Counted from the first letter of the stretch, positions 32,130 to 43,867 are shown. The stretch: 64,000 nt of DNA from Luteimonas sp. FCS-9 (GCF_001014645.1 NZ_LASZ01000016.1:22243-86242); one strand, 5' to 3'. Numbers and translations are program-made. The notes: generated by a model from the sequence alone, not told the origin.

Positions 32130-33281
32130 TCAGCGCTCGGCGATCGGCACGAACGTCTGGTCCTCCGGACCGGTGTAGTTCGCGCTGGGGCGGATGATCT
32201 TGCCGTCGATGCGCTGCTCGATGACGTGCGCGCTCCAGCCGGCGGTGCGGGCGATGACGAACAGCGGCGTGAACATCGCCGTCGGCACGCCCATCATGTG
32301 GTAGCTCACCGCACTGAACCAGTCGAGGTTCGGGAACATCTTCTTGATGTCCCACATCACCGTTTCCAGGCGCTCGGCGATGTCGTACATCTTGCGGCTG
32401 CCCATTTCGTCGGAGAGTTCGCGCGCCACGGTCTTGATGACCTCGTTGCGCGGGTCGCCGACGGTGTAGACCGGATGGCCGAAGCCGATGATCACTTCCT
32501 TCCGCTCCACGCGCGCGCGGATGTCGGCCTCGGCCTCGTCGGGCGTGTCGTAGCGCTTCTGCACTTCGAATGCGACTTCGTTCGCGCCGCCATGCTTGGG
32601 TCCGCGCAGCGCGCCGATGCCGGCGGTGATGCACGAATGCATGTCGCTGCCGGTGCCGGCGACGACGCGGCTGGCGAAGGTCGAGGCGTTGAATTCGTGC
32701 TCGGCGTACAGGATCAGCGAGGTGTGCATCGCCTTCACCCAGGATTCGCGCGGCTCGAAGCCGTGCAGCAGGTGCAGGAAGTGGCCGCCGATCGAGTCGT
32801 CGTCGGTCTCCACGTCGATCGCCCGGCCGTTGTGGCTCCAGTGGTACCAGTACAGCAGCATCGAACCGAGGCAGGCCATCAGCTTGTCGGCGATGTCGCG
32901 CGCGCCCGGATGATTGTGGTCGTCCTTCTCCGGCTGCACGCAGCCGAGCACCGAGACGCCGGTGCGCATGACGTCCATCGGGTGCGCCGACGGCGGCAGC
33001 TCCTCGAGCGCAGCCTTGACCGCCGCGGGAATGCCGCGCAGCGAGCGCAGCTTGGCCTTGTAGCCGCGCAGTTCGGCGGCGTTGGGCAGTTTGCCGTGCA
33101 CGAGGAGGTAGGCGATCTCCTCGAACTCGCTGGTGCGCGCCAGATCGAGGATGTCGTAGCCGCGGTAGTGCAGGTCGTTGCCGCTGCGGCCGACCGTGCA
33201 CAGCGCGGTATTGCCGGCGGCGGTGCCGCTCAGCGCGACGGACTTCTTCGGCTTGAACGCCGGGGCGGTGGTCTCGCTCAT
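32130..33281 (-). CDS. prpC: 2-methylcitrate synthase
   Basis: 383 residues. Condenses propionyl-CoA with oxaloacetate to 2-methylcitrate, the entry step of the cycle. Citrate synthase catalytic residues are His230 in GPKHGGAN, His269 in [14 protein letters not shown] and Asp320 in FPNLDWF; the conserved H195 lies in AEHEFNAS. Between prpB and acnD on the minus strand. MSETTAPAF at 33281 is used as start; in-frame residues before it come from a REP-like stretch. Confidence 0.96.
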   Translation of the reverse strand: MSETTAPAFKPKKSVALSGTAAGNTALCTVGRSGNDLHYRGYDILDLARTSEFEEIAYLLVHGKLPNAAELRGYKAKLRSLRGIPAAVKAALEELPPSAHPMDVMRTGVSVLGCVQPEKDDHNHPGARDIADKLMACLGSMLLYWYHWSHNGRAIDVETDDDSIGGHFLHLLHGFEPRESWVKAMHTSLILYAEHEFNASTFASRVVAGTGSDMHSCITAGIGALRGPKHGGANEVAFEVQKRYDTPDEAEADIRARVERKEVIIGFGHPVYTVGDPRNEVIKTVARELSDEMGSRKMYDIAERLETVMWDIKKMFPNLDWFSAVSYHMMGVPTAMFTPLFVIARTAGWSAHVIEQRIDGKIIRPSANYTGPEDQTFVPIAER

Positions 33282-33383
33282 GCTCTGTTCTCCGTTCTGG
33301 AACGTGTTGGCCGCGGATCTGCGCGGACCGACAGGGATTGGAAGGCTGCTTTCGCCGGAACTGCCGTCATTCCCTCCGGTGCG

Positions 33384-33406
33384 CAGGAGCGCGCTCGCGC
33401 GCGATG
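33384..33406. repeat. Single REP-like unit between prpB and prpC
   Basis: CAGGAGCGCGCTCGCGCGCG is close to the GTAGGAGCGCGCTTGCGCGCG unit of the paired elements but no partner arm follows. It lies in the 179-bp prpB-prpC spacer. Confidence 0.5.
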
Positions 33407-33460
33407 TGGCATTCCCCGGCACGCCCTGTCGCACAGGGGGAGGGCGAATCCTTCGTCAAA

Positions 33461-34345
33461 TCACTTCTTCGCCGCAAACAGCGCGTCCAGGCGCTGCTCG
33501 AAGGCGTGGTAGCCGATGCGATCGTAGAGTTCCTCGCGGGTCTGCATCGCATCGACGACGTGTTGCTGGTGACCGTCGCGGCGCACCGCGGCATAGACGG
33601 CCTCGGCCGCCTTGTTCGCGGCGCGGAACGCCGACAGCGGGAACAGCTGGATCGCGACGCCGGCCGACGCCAGCTCGTCGCGCGTGAACAGCGGCGTCTT
33701 GCCGAACTCGGTGATGTTGGCGAGTACCGGCACCTTCACGGCATCGACGAATTTCCGGTACGTATCGAGGTCGTAGGCGGCCTCGGCGAAGATGCCGTCG
33801 GCGCCGGCCTCCACGCAGGCGATCGCGCGCTCGATCGCGGCATCGACGCCGTCGACCTGGATGGCGTCGGTGCGCGCGATCAGGAAGAAGTCGGGGTCGG
33901 TCTTCGCGTCGGCCGCGGCCTTGATCCGGTCGACCATCTCGCCCTGCGACACGATCTCCTTGCCCGGACGATGGCCGCAGCGCTTGGCACCGACCTGGTC
34001 CTCGATGTGGCAGGCGGCCGCGCCGGCCTTGATCAGCGACTTGACCGTGCGCTCGATGTTGAACGCGCTCGCGCCGAAGCCGGTGTCGATGTCGACCAGC
34101 AACGGCAGGTCGCAGACGTCGGTGATCCGGCGCACGTCGATCAGCACGTCCTCGAGCGTGTTGATCCCCAGGTCCGGCAGGCCCAGCGAGCCGGCGGCCA
34201 CGCCGCCGCCCGACAGGTAGATCGCCCGGAAGCCGGCGCGCTTGGCCAGCAGCGCGTGGTTGGCGTTGATCGCGCCGATCACCTGCAGCGGCGATTCGGC
34301 GGCGAGAGCGGCGCGGAACGTCGCGCCTGCGGAGGAGGTGGTCAT
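33461..34345 (-). CDS. prpB: 2-methylisocitrate lyase
   Basis: 294-residue lyase that splits 2-methylisocitrate to pyruvate and succinate. Isocitrate lyase/PEP mutase family marks: [21 protein letters not shown] segment ([20 protein letters not shown]), [27 protein letters not shown] with the catalytic KRCGH, and [10 protein letters not shown]. First gene of the prp cluster, divergent from the helix-turn-helix/citrate synthase gene with an AT-rich region between them. Start [10 protein letters not shown] at 34345. Confidence 0.97.
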   Translation of the reverse strand: MTTSSAGATFRAALAAESPLQVIGAINANHALLAKRAGFRAIYLSGGGVAAGSLGLPDLGINTLEDVLIDVRRITDVCDLPLLVDIDTGFGASAFNIERTVKSLIKAGAAACHIEDQVGAKRCGHRPGKEIVSQGEMVDRIKAAADAKTDPDFFLIARTDAIQVDGVDAAIERAIACVEAGADGIFAEAAYDLDTYRKFVDAVKVPVLANITEFGKTPLFTRDELASAGVAIQLFPLSAFRAANKAAEAVYAAVRRDGHQQHVVDAMQTREELYDRIGYHAFEQRLDALFAAKK

Positions 34346-34406
34346 CGATGCGACTCCGGATCTGCGGTGTACCGCGATGGCGTGCAATCTGGCACCATCC
34401 GAATGG

Positions 34407-34429
34407 TTGATCAATCTTGATCGAATCAA
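34407..34429. promoter_or_regulatory. Candidate operator between prpB and the HTH-citrate synthase gene
   Basis: An AT-rich island in very GC-rich DNA contains a perfect palindrome TTGATCAA (34407-34414) and, three bases on, TTGAT-CGA-ATCAA (34417-34429). The repeated TTGAT half-sites lie between two divergent genes, where a regulator of both would bind. Assignment is from position and symmetry. Confidence 0.5.
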
Positions 34430-34473
34430 TCAATACATCTGGATTCAATGTGAATGGAAACGATGGCGATCTG

Positions 34474-35667
34474 ATGTCCGCGGCCGAGGCCTGCGCTGCG
34501 CTCGGCATCAGCACTGCGACGCTGTACGCCTACGTCAGCCGCGGACTGCTCGAGTCGCGCCCCGGAGCGGACCATCGCAGCCGCGTCTACCTGCGCCAGG
34601 ACGTCGAGCGGCTGGCGCAGCGCAAGCGGGCCGGCCGCGGGGCCGCACGTGGGGCGGCGCAGAGCCTCGACCGCGGGTTGCCGGTCATGGAGACGCGGAT
34701 CTCGCTGATCCGGCCCGACAGCCCCTATTACCGCGGGCGCTCCGCGGTGGCGATGGCGCAGGCTGGCGCGACGCCCGAGGACGTGGCGCGACTGCTGTGG
34801 GACAGCGGCGACGTCGATCCGTTCGACCACGGCCCGCTCGACGGCTGGCCGGCCCGGGTGGCACCGGTCGCGACCGACGTCGCGCTGCCGCCGCTCGAGC
34901 GCGCGATGGCGGCGATCCCGCTGCTGGCGCCGGACCTGCGCCATTCGCTGAGCGCGGCGCCCGGCGTCCGGCGCGGCATCGCGGCGACGCTGCTGCGCCA
35001 GAACGCGGCGTTGCTGGTCGCCGGCGCGCCGGACACGCGGCCGGTCCACGCGGTGCTGGCGGACGCCTGGCGGCCCGGCGACGCGGACTTCGCCGATCTC
35101 GTCCGCACCGCGCTGGTGCTGTGCGCGGACCACGAACTCAACGTCTCGGCGTTCGCCGCGCGTGTGGTCGCGTCCACCGGCGCGCCGCTGCACGCCACGG
35201 TCTGCGCGGGCCTAGCGGCGCTGTCGGGGCCGCGCCATGGCGGCGCGACCGCGCGCGCGCATGCCCTGATCCGCGAGGCCTGCGACGCGCCCTCGCCCGC
35301 CGCCTGCATCGCCGAGCGCTGGCAACGCGGCGACGACCTGCCGGGCTTCCACCACGTGCTCTACCCCGAGGGCGACCCGCGCGCCGCGCACGTGCTCGAG
35401 CGGCTGCGCGCGACGCTCGGCGACACGCCGCGCATGGGCCAGGTCGAGGCGGTGATCGCCGCGGCCGCCGAGACCAGCGGCCGGCAGCCGAACATCGACG
35501 GGATGCTCGCGGCGATCTGCTTCGTCCACGACCTGCCGGCCACGCCGGCGCTGGCGATGTTCGCCGCCGGACGCCTGTCGGGCTGGCTGGCGCACGCGCT
35601 CGAGCAGCAGGCGCTGGGCCGGCTGATCCGGCCGCGCGCGCACTACGCCGGCACCGAGCCCGCATAG
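34474..35667 (+). CDS. Citrate synthase family protein with N-terminal helix-turn-helix
   Basis: 397 residues from the ATG at 34474 (TTG at 34417 and GTG at 34450 are alternatives). Residues about 1-45 (MSAAEACAALGISTATLYAYVSRGLLESR in two parts, with RSRVYLRQDVERLAQRK) form a MerR/excisionase-type HTH; the rest aligns with citrate synthases. Catalytic-type residues are kept: His255 in GPRHGGAT, His294 in GFHHVLYPEGDPR and Asp342 in QPNIDGM, plus H220 in DHELNVS. Such fusions exist in databases as a citrate synthase family with an HTH. The gene is divergent from prpB, so a propionyl-CoA/oxaloacetate-sensing regulator of prp genes is the best hypothesis; an enzyme role is the alternative. Confidence 0.87.
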   Translation: MSAAEACAALGISTATLYAYVSRGLLESRPGADHRSRVYLRQDVERLAQRKRAGRGAARGAAQSLDRGLPVMETRISLIRPDSPYYRGRSAVAMAQAGATPEDVARLLWDSGDVDPFDHGPLDGWPARVAPVATDVALPPLERAMAAIPLLAPDLRHSLSAAPGVRRGIAATLLRQNAALLVAGAPDTRPVHAVLADAWRPGDADFADLVRTALVLCADHELNVSAFAARVVASTGAPLHATVCAGLAALSGPRHGGATARAHALIREACDAPSPAACIAERWQRGDDLPGFHHVLYPEGDPRAAHVLERLRATLGDTPRMGQVEAVIAAAAETSGRQPNIDGMLAAICFVHDLPATPALAMFAAGRLSGWLAHALEQQALGRLIRPRAHYAGTEPA

Positions 35668-35681
35668 CCACGGTTTCTTCT

Positions 35682-35746
35682 GTAGGAGCGCGCTTGCGCG
35701 CGAGAGCGTTCCCGCAACAGTCCCTCGCGCGCAGGCGCGCTCCTAC
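35682..35746. repeat. Paired GTAG-type REP element
   Basis: The cleanest copy in the window: GTAGGAGCGCGCTTGCGCGC at the left and GCGCAGGCGCGCTCCTAC at the right around a 20-base centre. It lies between the convergent HTH-citrate synthase and prpE genes. Confidence 0.85.
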
Positions 35747-35782
35747 GCCGATCGCCCCGCATCCAGACGCCGTGGCCGCACA

Positions 35783-37681
35783 TCATCCCGCGTCCGCGCC
35801 CCGCGCCAGCACCCGGCGCACCTCTTCCAGCGCGTTCGGGTCGTCGAGGGTCGACAGATCGCCCGGGTCGCGCGCCTCGGCCAGCGCCTGCAGCGAGCGG
35901 CGCAGCAGCTTGCCCGAGCGCGTCTTGGGCAACGCGTCGACCAGGTACACGCGCGCGGGCCGGGCGACGGCACCGAGCTGATCGGCGACGGTGCGCATCA
36001 TCTCGCCGGCGGTCTGGTGCCGGCGTTCGGCATCGGACGCGGCCTGCTTGAGCGTCGCGAACACGATCGGGACCTGGCCCTTGAGCTCGTCGGCCACGCC
36101 GATCACCGCAGCCTCGGCCACCGCCGGGTGGCCGGACACCGACTCCTCGATCTCGCGCGTGCCCAGGCGGTGCCCGGCGACGTTGATGACGTCGTCGGTG
36201 CGACCGAGGATGAAGGTGTAGCCGTCCTCGTCGCGGATCGCCCAGTCCAGCGAGCTGTAGAGCAGCTCGTCGAAATGCGAGAAGTAGCTCGACAGGAAGC
36301 GCTGGTCGTCGTTCCACACGGTGGTCATGCAGCCCGGCGGCAGCGGCGGCCGGATCACCAGCACGCCCTTCCGGCCGGGCGCGGCCGCCTCGCCGGTGGC
36401 TTCGTCGATCACGCGCAGATCGTAGCCGGGCGACGGCAGCCCGGGGGAGCCGAACTTCACCGGCTTCATCTCCACGCCCGGCATCAGCGTGAGCACCGGC
36501 CAGCCGGTCTCGGTCTGCCAGTAGTTGTCGATGACGGTCTTGCCCAGGCCGGCGTCGATCCACTGCGCGGTCGGCTCGTCGAGTGGCTCGCCGGCCAGGA
36601 ACAGGTACCGCAGCGCGGAGAGGTCGTACTTGCGCAGGAATGCAGGATCCTGCTTCTTCAGCACGCGGATGCCGGTCGGCGAAGAGAACATCGTGCGCAC
36701 ACCGTAGTCGGCGCAGATCTTCCACCAGATGCCGGCATCGGGCGCGGTGGGCAGGCCTTCGTAGAGGATCGACGTGGCGCCGGCGATCAGCGGACCGTAG
36801 ACGTTGTAGGAGTGGCCGACCGCCCAGCCGACGTCGGAGGTCGAGAACATGGCCTGGCCGGGACACACGTCGTAGATCGCCCACATCGACAGCGCCATCG
36901 CGACCGCGTAGCCGCCGACGTCGCGCTGCACGCCCTTGGGCCTGCCGGTCGTGCCGGAGGTGTAGAGCAGGTAGCTGGGTTCGTTGGACTCGAGCCATTC
37001 GACCGGCACGTCGGTGCCGGCATGCGCGGCGCGCAGGGTGGCGTAGTCGACGTCGCGGCCATCGACGCGCGGCCAGCCCGGCGCGAGGCCGCGGTCGACG
37101 ATCAGCACCTTCGGCGGCGGGACCTTGGCCTCGGCGCACGCGGCGTCGACCAGCGGCTTGTACGGGATCACCTTGCCGCCTCGGCTGCCGGCGTCGGCCG
37201 CGATCAGCAGCGCGGGGCGGGCATCGTCGATGCGCAGCGCGAGGTTGTGGGCGGCGAAGCCGCCGAAGACGACGGAGTGCACGGCGCCGATCCGGGCGCA
37301 GGCGAGCATCGCGAACACCGCCTCGGCCATGTTGGGCATGTAGATCACGACACGGTCGCCGCGGCCGACGCCGAGCGCGACGAGCACCGCGGCGAAGTCG
37401 ACGACCTCGCGGTGCAACTGGCGGTAGGTGAGTTCGCGGGTGGTGCCGGTCTCGGTCGAGATCGCGACCAGCGCGAGCTGGTCGCCGCGCGCGTCGAGAT
37501 GACGGTCGACGGCGTTGAAGCAGAGGTTGGTCCGGCCGCCGACGAACCACTTGCGGAATGGGGGATCGGCGTACTCGAGCACGCGGTCGAAGGGGCGATG
37601 CCAGTGGATGGCCTGGGCTTGCTCGGCCCAGAAGCCCTCGGGATCCTCGATGGAACGGCGGTGGAATTCCTCGTAGCCCAT
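35783..37681 (-). CDS. prpE: Propionate--CoA ligase
   Basis: 632-residue acyl-CoA synthetase activating propionate for the methylcitrate cycle. Adenylate-forming motifs: YTSGTTGRPKGVQ (P-loop) near residue 238, YWQTETGWP near 401, GRTDDVINVAGHRLGTREIE near 510, and the catalytic lysine in TRSGKLLRR near 595. The ACS-family N-terminal cap (EEFHRRSIEDPEGFWAEQA) is present. It lies near but convergent to the regulator-like gene and apart from prpBC-acnD-prpF, so it has its own promoter. Acetyl-CoA synthetase is the alternative, less likely by length and context. Confidence 0.93.
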   Translation of the reverse strand: MGYEEFHRRSIEDPEGFWAEQAQAIHWHRPFDRVLEYADPPFRKWFVGGRTNLCFNAVDRHLDARGDQLALVAISTETGTTRELTYRQLHREVVDFAAVLVALGVGRGDRVVIYMPNMAEAVFAMLACARIGAVHSVVFGGFAAHNLALRIDDARPALLIAADAGSRGGKVIPYKPLVDAACAEAKVPPPKVLIVDRGLAPGWPRVDGRDVDYATLRAAHAGTDVPVEWLESNEPSYLLYTSGTTGRPKGVQRDVGGYAVAMALSMWAIYDVCPGQAMFSTSDVGWAVGHSYNVYGPLIAGATSILYEGLPTAPDAGIWWKICADYGVRTMFSSPTGIRVLKKQDPAFLRKYDLSALRYLFLAGEPLDEPTAQWIDAGLGKTVIDNYWQTETGWPVLTLMPGVEMKPVKFGSPGLPSPGYDLRVIDEATGEAAAPGRKGVLVIRPPLPPGCMTTVWNDDQRFLSSYFSHFDELLYSSLDWAIRDEDGYTFILGRTDDVINVAGHRLGTREIEESVSGHPAVAEAAVIGVADELKGQVPIVFATLKQAASDAERRHQTAGEMMRTVADQLGAVARPARVYLVDALPKTRSGKLLRRSLQALAEARDPGDLSTLDDPNALEEVRRVLARGADAG

Positions 37682-37824
37682 GTCGGCCTCCGGTGACGAA
37701 CCCCGAGGCTAGTCCGGGCGTCACCGGGATGCCCTACGACAATGGTCGAGTGTGGCGACGCAAGGCACTGCGCGTGCGGCGTACGCAGAACGACCGCTTC
37801 CGCGTCCCACGCCACCGACACCGG

Positions 37825-37878
37825 GGTCCGGGTCCGGGTCCGGGTCCGTGGTCGGGCGTCGGGCGTCGGGCGTCGGGG
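37825..37878. repeat. Tandem GGTCCG hexamers and GTCGGGC heptamers
   Basis: GGTCCG occurs four times in a row at 37825-37848. Two bases later GTCGGGC occurs three times with a fourth copy GTCGGGG at 37851-37878. The two arrays are unrelated in unit length but share a GTC/GGG composition. Confidence 0.9.
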
Positions 37879-37883
37879 TGGTC

Positions 37884-37907
37884 GTAGGAGCGCGCTTGCG
37901 CGCGAAG
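37884..37907. repeat. Single GTAG-type REP unit
   Basis: GTAGGAGCGCGCTTGCGCGC followed by GAAG, identical to the left arm of the 35682-35746 element over 20 bases. No inverted partner follows within 100 bp. Confidence 0.7.
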
Positions 37908-38090
37908 GGCTGTCGCGGGGCGCGGGACGACGCATGGTGCCTAGCATCGACCGCGATGTCTGCGCGTGCGCCTGCCAGGTACCGCGCCCAGTCGCGGCCC
38001 GATACCCGCTTGGTGGTCCCGGCACCCGGCAGGCGCTGGACACAGGTGCGATGGCGGGTCGAAAAGCGGGCTTGCGCGGCGAACCAAAGA

Positions 38091-38117
38091 AAAAGCCGGG
38101 CGCAGGGCCCGGCTTTT
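38091..38117 (-). terminator. Rho-independent terminator of mdh
   Basis: AAAAGCCGGG and CCCGGCTTTT pair around a 7-base loop, with A-rich sequence on the left giving a U-run for the minus-strand transcript. It lies 20 bases past the mdh stop codon. Confidence 0.9.
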
Positions 38118-38136
38118 TCGACGACATGGCGAAGGC

Positions 38137-39123
38137 TCAGCCCAGCAGGTGCGCCACGCCGGAACGCTCTTCCTCGAGCTCGGCGAGCGTCTTGTCGATC
38201 GCCTTCTGGCTGAAGTCGTCGACCGGCAGGTCGCGGACGATCGTGTACTCGCCGTTCTCGGTGGTCACCGGGAAGCCGAAGATCACACCCTCGGGGATGC
38301 CGTACGAGCCGTCGGACGGAATGCCCATCGTGGTCCACTTGCCGTTCGAGCCCAGTACCCAGTCGCGCACGTGGTCGATCGCGGCGTTCGCGGCCGAAGC
38401 GGCCGACGACAGGCCGCGGGCCTCGATGATCGCCGCGCCGCGCTTGCCGACCTGCGGGATGAAGGTGTCGGCGTTCCAGGCGTCGTCGCCGATCTTGTCC
38501 TTCAACGAGGCGCCGCCGACCGTCGCGAAGCGGTAGTCGGGGTACATGGTCGGGCTGTGGTTGCCCCAGACGATGAGCTTCTCGATGTCGCCCACGGCCA
38601 CGCCGGCCTTGGTCGCCAGCTGGCTCAGCGCGCGGTTGTGGTCCAGGCGCAGCATCGCGGTGAAGTTCCTGGCCGGCAGGTCGGGCGCGGACTTCATCGC
38701 GATGTAGGCGTTGGTGTTGGCCGGGTTGCCGACGACCAGCACCTTGACGTCGCGCGAGGCGACCTTGTTCAGTGCCGCGCCCTGCGCGGTGAAGATCTTG
38801 GCGTTCTCCAGCAGCAGGTCCTTGCGCTCCATGCCGGGGCCGCGCGGCCGCGCGCCCACCAGCAGGGCGATGTCGGCGTCCTTGAACGCGACTTCCGGGT
38901 CGTCGGTGCCGACGGTGCCGGCCAGCAGCGGGAACGCGCAGTCCTCCAGCTCCATGATCACGCCCTTGAGCGCGGCCTGGGCCTTGTCGATCGGCAGCTC
39001 GAGCAGCTGCAGGATCACCGGCTGGTCCTTGCCCAGCATTTCGCCGGAGGCGATCCGGAACAGCAGCGCATAGCCGATCTGGCCGGCGGCACCGGTCACG
39101 GCAACACGGACGGGCTTCTTCAT
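38137..39123 (-). CDS. mdh: Malate dehydrogenase
   Basis: 328-residue NAD-dependent malate dehydrogenase of the TCA cycle, of the longer cytosolic-type group used by many Proteobacteria. NAD-binding [19 protein letters not shown] at about 9-27, substrate arginines in [15 protein letters not shown] near 90-100 and in RLDHNRA near 160, and the catalytic histidine in [12 protein letters not shown] near 187. The ATG at 39123 is chosen. A strong terminator follows. It supplies oxaloacetate for the neighbouring 2-methylcitrate synthase. Confidence 0.96.
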   Translation of the reverse strand: MKKPVRVAVTGAAGQIGYALLFRIASGEMLGKDQPVILQLLELPIDKAQAALKGVIMELEDCAFPLLAGTVGTDDPEVAFKDADIALLVGARPRGPGMERKDLLLENAKIFTAQGAALNKVASRDVKVLVVGNPANTNAYIAMKSAPDLPARNFTAMLRLDHNRALSQLATKAGVAVGDIEKLIVWGNHSPTMYPDYRFATVGGASLKDKIGDDAWNADTFIPQVGKRGAAIIEARGLSSAASAANAAIDHVRDWVLGSNGKWTTMGIPSDGSYGIPEGVIFGFPVTTENGEYTIVRDLPVDDFSQKAIDKTLAELEEERSGVAHLLG

Positions 39124-39193
39124 CGTCAATCCTCTCGTTTCGTTCGAACGGTCACGTGGGTGGAAGCGAACCGGGCGGCGGGGGCCGGCCGGG

Positions 39194-40393
39194 TCAGGTC
39201 AGTTCCGCGAAGAACGCGCGGATGCGGTCGAGCCCGGGCGCGAGCTGCGCCTCGGGACAGGTGTAGCTGATGCGCAGCGCCCGCGGCTCGCCGAACGCCG
39301 AACCCGGCACGCAGGCCACGCCCTTGGCCTCGAGCAGCGCGTTGCACAGGTCCACGTCGTCGCCGATGCGCAGGTCGCCGTGCGACTTGCCGAACGCGAC
39401 GCTGACGTCGGGGAACACGTAGAACGCGCCAGCCGGCTTCGGGCACACGACACCGGGAATCTGCGCCAGCGCCGCCATCACCACGTCGCGGCGCGCCTGG
39501 AATTCCGCGCGCTTCGCCTCGGGTATGTCCTGCGGGCCGGACAGCGCGGCGACGGCGGCGGCCGTCACGACCTCCGGCACGTTGGTGATGTGGTTGGAGT
39601 TCATCGTCGCGAAGGCGGTCGCGACGCGCTCGGGACCGGCCAGCAGGCCGACGCGCCAGCCCGGCATGCCGTAGGTCTTGGACAGCGAGTCGACGAACAC
39701 CGTGCGTTCGCGCAGTTCGGGCCGCGCCTGCACAACGTGGTGGTAGCCGATGCCGTCGAAGACCATCGCGTTGTAGATGTCGTCGGTGACGATCCAGGTG
39801 TCGGGATGGCGCACGAGCACGTCGGCCAGTGCGGCGATCTCGTCCCGGGTGTAGACCATCCCGGTCGGGTTAGACGGATTGTTGAACAGGAAGACCTTCG
39901 GCTTCTTCGCCAGCGCAGCGTCGAGCTGCTCTGGGGTCAGCTTGTAGTCCTGCTCGGGCGGGCACGGCAGCAGCCGGATGTCGGCGCCGACGATCTCGGC
40001 GATGTCCAGATACGTCGTCCAGTACGGCGTGGCGAACGCGAGGCCGTCGCCCTCGTCAAGCAGGACCTCGGCCAGCGTGTAGAGCACGTGCTTGGCGCCG
40101 ATGCCGCTGGCGCAGTTCGCGCGGGCGTAGCCCGGCAGGCCGATGCGTTCGAGGTGGGCGACGAACGCGTCGAGCAGCGCGTCGCTGCCGCGGTTGGCGC
40201 CGTACTGGCCGCTGTCGCGGTCGAGCGCGTCGCGCGCGGCGGCGTAGACGTGCGGGCCGGGCAGGAAGTTCGGCACGCCGATCGAGAAGCTGATGATGTC
40301 CCGCCCTTCGGCCTTCAGACGCTTGGCCTTCTCGGCGACCTGCATGATGGCGCTGGGCTTGGCGCGACCGGTGCGCGCGGCGAGCTGGGGCAT
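39194..40393 (-). CDS. Pyridoxal-phosphate aminotransferase, class I/II (aspartate aminotransferase-like)
   Basis: 399-residue fold-type I aminotransferase. Marks: [20 protein letters not shown] at the N-terminus, [21 protein letters not shown] near 175, [12 protein letters not shown] near 203 and the PLP lysine in [16 protein letters not shown] near 240. Aspartate is the likely amino donor by family resemblance (AspC/AspB-type Igamma), but related enzymes act on aromatic or other amino acids. It is upstream of mdh on the same strand with a 70-bp spacer. Confidence 0.9.
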   Translation of the reverse strand: MPQLAARTGRAKPSAIMQVAEKAKRLKAEGRDIISFSIGVPNFLPGPHVYAAARDALDRDSGQYGANRGSDALLDAFVAHLERIGLPGYARANCASGIGAKHVLYTLAEVLLDEGDGLAFATPYWTTYLDIAEIVGADIRLLPCPPEQDYKLTPEQLDAALAKKPKVFLFNNPSNPTGMVYTRDEIAALADVLVRHPDTWIVTDDIYNAMVFDGIGYHHVVQARPELRERTVFVDSLSKTYGMPGWRVGLLAGPERVATAFATMNSNHITNVPEVVTAAAVAALSGPQDIPEAKRAEFQARRDVVMAALAQIPGVVCPKPAGAFYVFPDVSVAFGKSHGDLRIGDDVDLCNALLEAKGVACVPGSAFGEPRALRISYTCPEAQLAPGLDRIRAFFAELT

Positions 40394-40551
40394 CGCACAA
40401 CCTCGTTCTGGGAGGGCTGGCCGGTAGAGCTGGACGGCTGTTTTTCCGGCGCGAAATGGTATCACGGCGCTCCGTCGCGACCGTGCCATGGCGCGGTGCC
40501 CTGCACGTTGCGCGAACGGGGCGCGGGCGCCTGTGGAGGGTCTGCCGACGC

Positions 40552-41334
40552 CTACAGGTAGTCGAGCACGTCGCCCAGGTCGTAGTTGTCGTCCAGATAC
40601 ACCTGCCACCGCGCATAGACGTCGCGCAGGCAGGCCGGCGTCGTGCACGCGTCGAGCTGCTGGACCACCACGGCCGCCGTGCGGTCGCCATCGGGATAGC
40701 GTGCCGACAGCTCGACAAGCTGCGTGCGCAGATTGCGGTCGAGCGCGGCGAACTCGTCGTGGCTGCAGGCGAGCGTCGCGCGCAGGCTGCCCTCGACGGC
40801 GTCGGTGTCGCAGGCCACCGCCGGGACGCGGCCGGCCTGCGAGATCGCAAGGCCGATCTCCTGGCGATCGCGCGGGGTGAGCCGACGCACGAACCGCAGG
40901 TCGTCGTCGTGCCCCTGCGCCCAGGTCAGGCGCAGCGTGTACGCACTGCCCACGTCGGGATGCACGACCTTGCGCAGGGTCACGGTCTCGCCGGGCCCCT
41001 GCGTGCGGTCGACATGGAAGGCCAGGGTCTGATTGTCGAGGTCCACGTCCTCGACGCGGCCGGCCAGCCACGCGCCGTCGCGCAGGATCCGCAGGCCCGA
41101 CGCGGTCTGGTACTCGATGGCGTAGATCGTCTCGGCATCGTCGCCCTGCGCGATGCCGGTGCTCCAGATGCCTTCCAGACTCTGCTCGAACGCGCCGTCC
41201 TGGAGCTGCGACCCGGTCGGGGCAGGCGCGGACGGGGCCAGCTCCGCGACCTCGGACGGACGATCGCAGGCGGACAGGCCCAACAGCAGGGCCGGCAGCA
41301 GGACGAGGGACCGCAGGCGGGCAGGCGATGTCAT
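40552..41334 (-). CDS. Lipoprotein of unknown function
   Basis: 260 residues. Signal peptide with a lipobox at LLGLSAC (cysteine at about residue 23), so the protein is predicted to be lipid-anchored. The body is hydrophilic; the C-terminal region RTQLVELSARYPDGDRTAAV then DACTTPACLRDVYARWQVYL resembles the Cys-x-x-x-x-CL segment of LprI-like lysozyme-inhibitor domains, but the similarity is short and I do not assign a function. Four further cysteines may pair. It is preceded on the minus strand by the cyclophilin gene. Confidence 0.75.
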   Translation of the reverse strand: MTSPARLRSLVLLPALLLGLSACDRPSEVAELAPSAPAPTGSQLQDGAFEQSLEGIWSTGIAQGDDAETIYAIEYQTASGLRILRDGAWLAGRVEDVDLDNQTLAFHVDRTQGPGETVTLRKVVHPDVGSAYTLRLTWAQGHDDDLRFVRRLTPRDRQEIGLAISQAGRVPAVACDTDAVEGSLRATLACSHDEFAALDRNLRTQLVELSARYPDGDRTAAVVVQQLDACTTPACLRDVYARWQVYLDDNYDLGDVLDYL

Positions 41335-41389
41335 GGCCGGGCGTCCCTCGCAGAAGGCAGGCCGGCGATGCACCGGCCTGCCGATTGCA

Positions 41390-41884
41390 TCACGCCGCGA
41401 GGGTCTTGTTCCACTCCGCGACGCGGTCGGCCTTGGCGGCCAGCACGGCCTCGGCGTCGCCCTCGATCTTCACCGACTTGATGACGTCGCCCTGCTTGAT
41501 CGCGTCGACCACGTCCAGGCCCTGGGTTACCTTGCCGAACACGGTGTGCTTGCCGTCGAGCCAGTCGGTCTTGATGTGGGTGATGAAGAACTGGCTGCCG
41601 TTGGTGTTGGGGCCGGCATTGGCCATCGACAGCACGCCGCGTTCATGCTTGACGCCGTTGTTCGTTTCATCCTCGAAACGGTAGCCCGGGCCGCCGCGCC
41701 CCGAACCCTCCGGACAGCCGCCCTGGATCATGAAGTCGGCGATGACGCGGTGGAAGGTCAGGCCGTCGTAGAAACCGCGCTTGGCCAGGTTGACGAAGTT
41801 GGCGACCGTCAGCGGGGCCTTGTCGGCGAACAGCTCGACCTGGATCTGGCCACGGTCGGTATCGAATACGGCATGCAGGGACAT
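41390..41884 (-). CDS. Peptidyl-prolyl cis-trans isomerase, cyclophilin type
   Basis: 164-residue single-domain cyclophilin, cytoplasmic because no signal peptide is present (PpiB-type). Core catalytic segments: [17 protein letters not shown] with the catalytic arginine, [11 protein letters not shown] and [12 protein letters not shown], all typical. The ATG at 41884 starts [19 protein letters not shown]. It is divergent from typA. Confidence 0.94.
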   Translation of the reverse strand: MSLHAVFDTDRGQIQVELFADKAPLTVANFVNLAKRGFYDGLTFHRVIADFMIQGGCPEGSGRGGPGYRFEDETNNGVKHERGVLSMANAGPNTNGSQFFITHIKTDWLDGKHTVFGKVTQGLDVVDAIKQGDVIKSVKIEGDAEAVLAAKADRVAEWNKTLAA

Positions 41885-41974
41885 CGGGGATCCTGGGGTT
41901 GGGTGGTCCGACAGGCTGGATGCGGGCCGAATGGCCGATTTCAAGCCGCCTGTCGCGCGCGGCGCGCGACAGGG

Positions 41975-41980
41975 TATGAT
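41975..41980 (+). promoter_or_regulatory. Candidate -10 (TATGAT) for typA
   Basis: TATGAT lies 57 bp upstream of the typA ATG, in the intergenic region shared with the cyclophilin gene. No clear -35 is seen. Confidence 0.4.
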
Positions 41981-42037
41981 AACCGGCTTCCTCCACTGCC
42001 CTAGCGCGCCAGGTCAAAGCCAGGTGCGGCCTTGCCC

Positions 42038-43863
<1,826 letters not shown>

Positions 43864-43867
<4 letters not shown>

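Larger units (their letters stand above)
37682..38136. other. 455-bp non-coding spacer with short tandem repeats
   Basis: No supported gene. Left part is the prpE promoter side; the middle has tandem hexamers and heptamers (37825-37878) followed by a single GTAG-type unit (37884-37907); the right end holds the mdh terminator. Confidence 0.7.

Noticed and set aside
37825..37878. Tandem short repeats as a CRISPR array
   Set aside because: Units are 6-7 bp in direct contact without spacers, and no cas gene is near.
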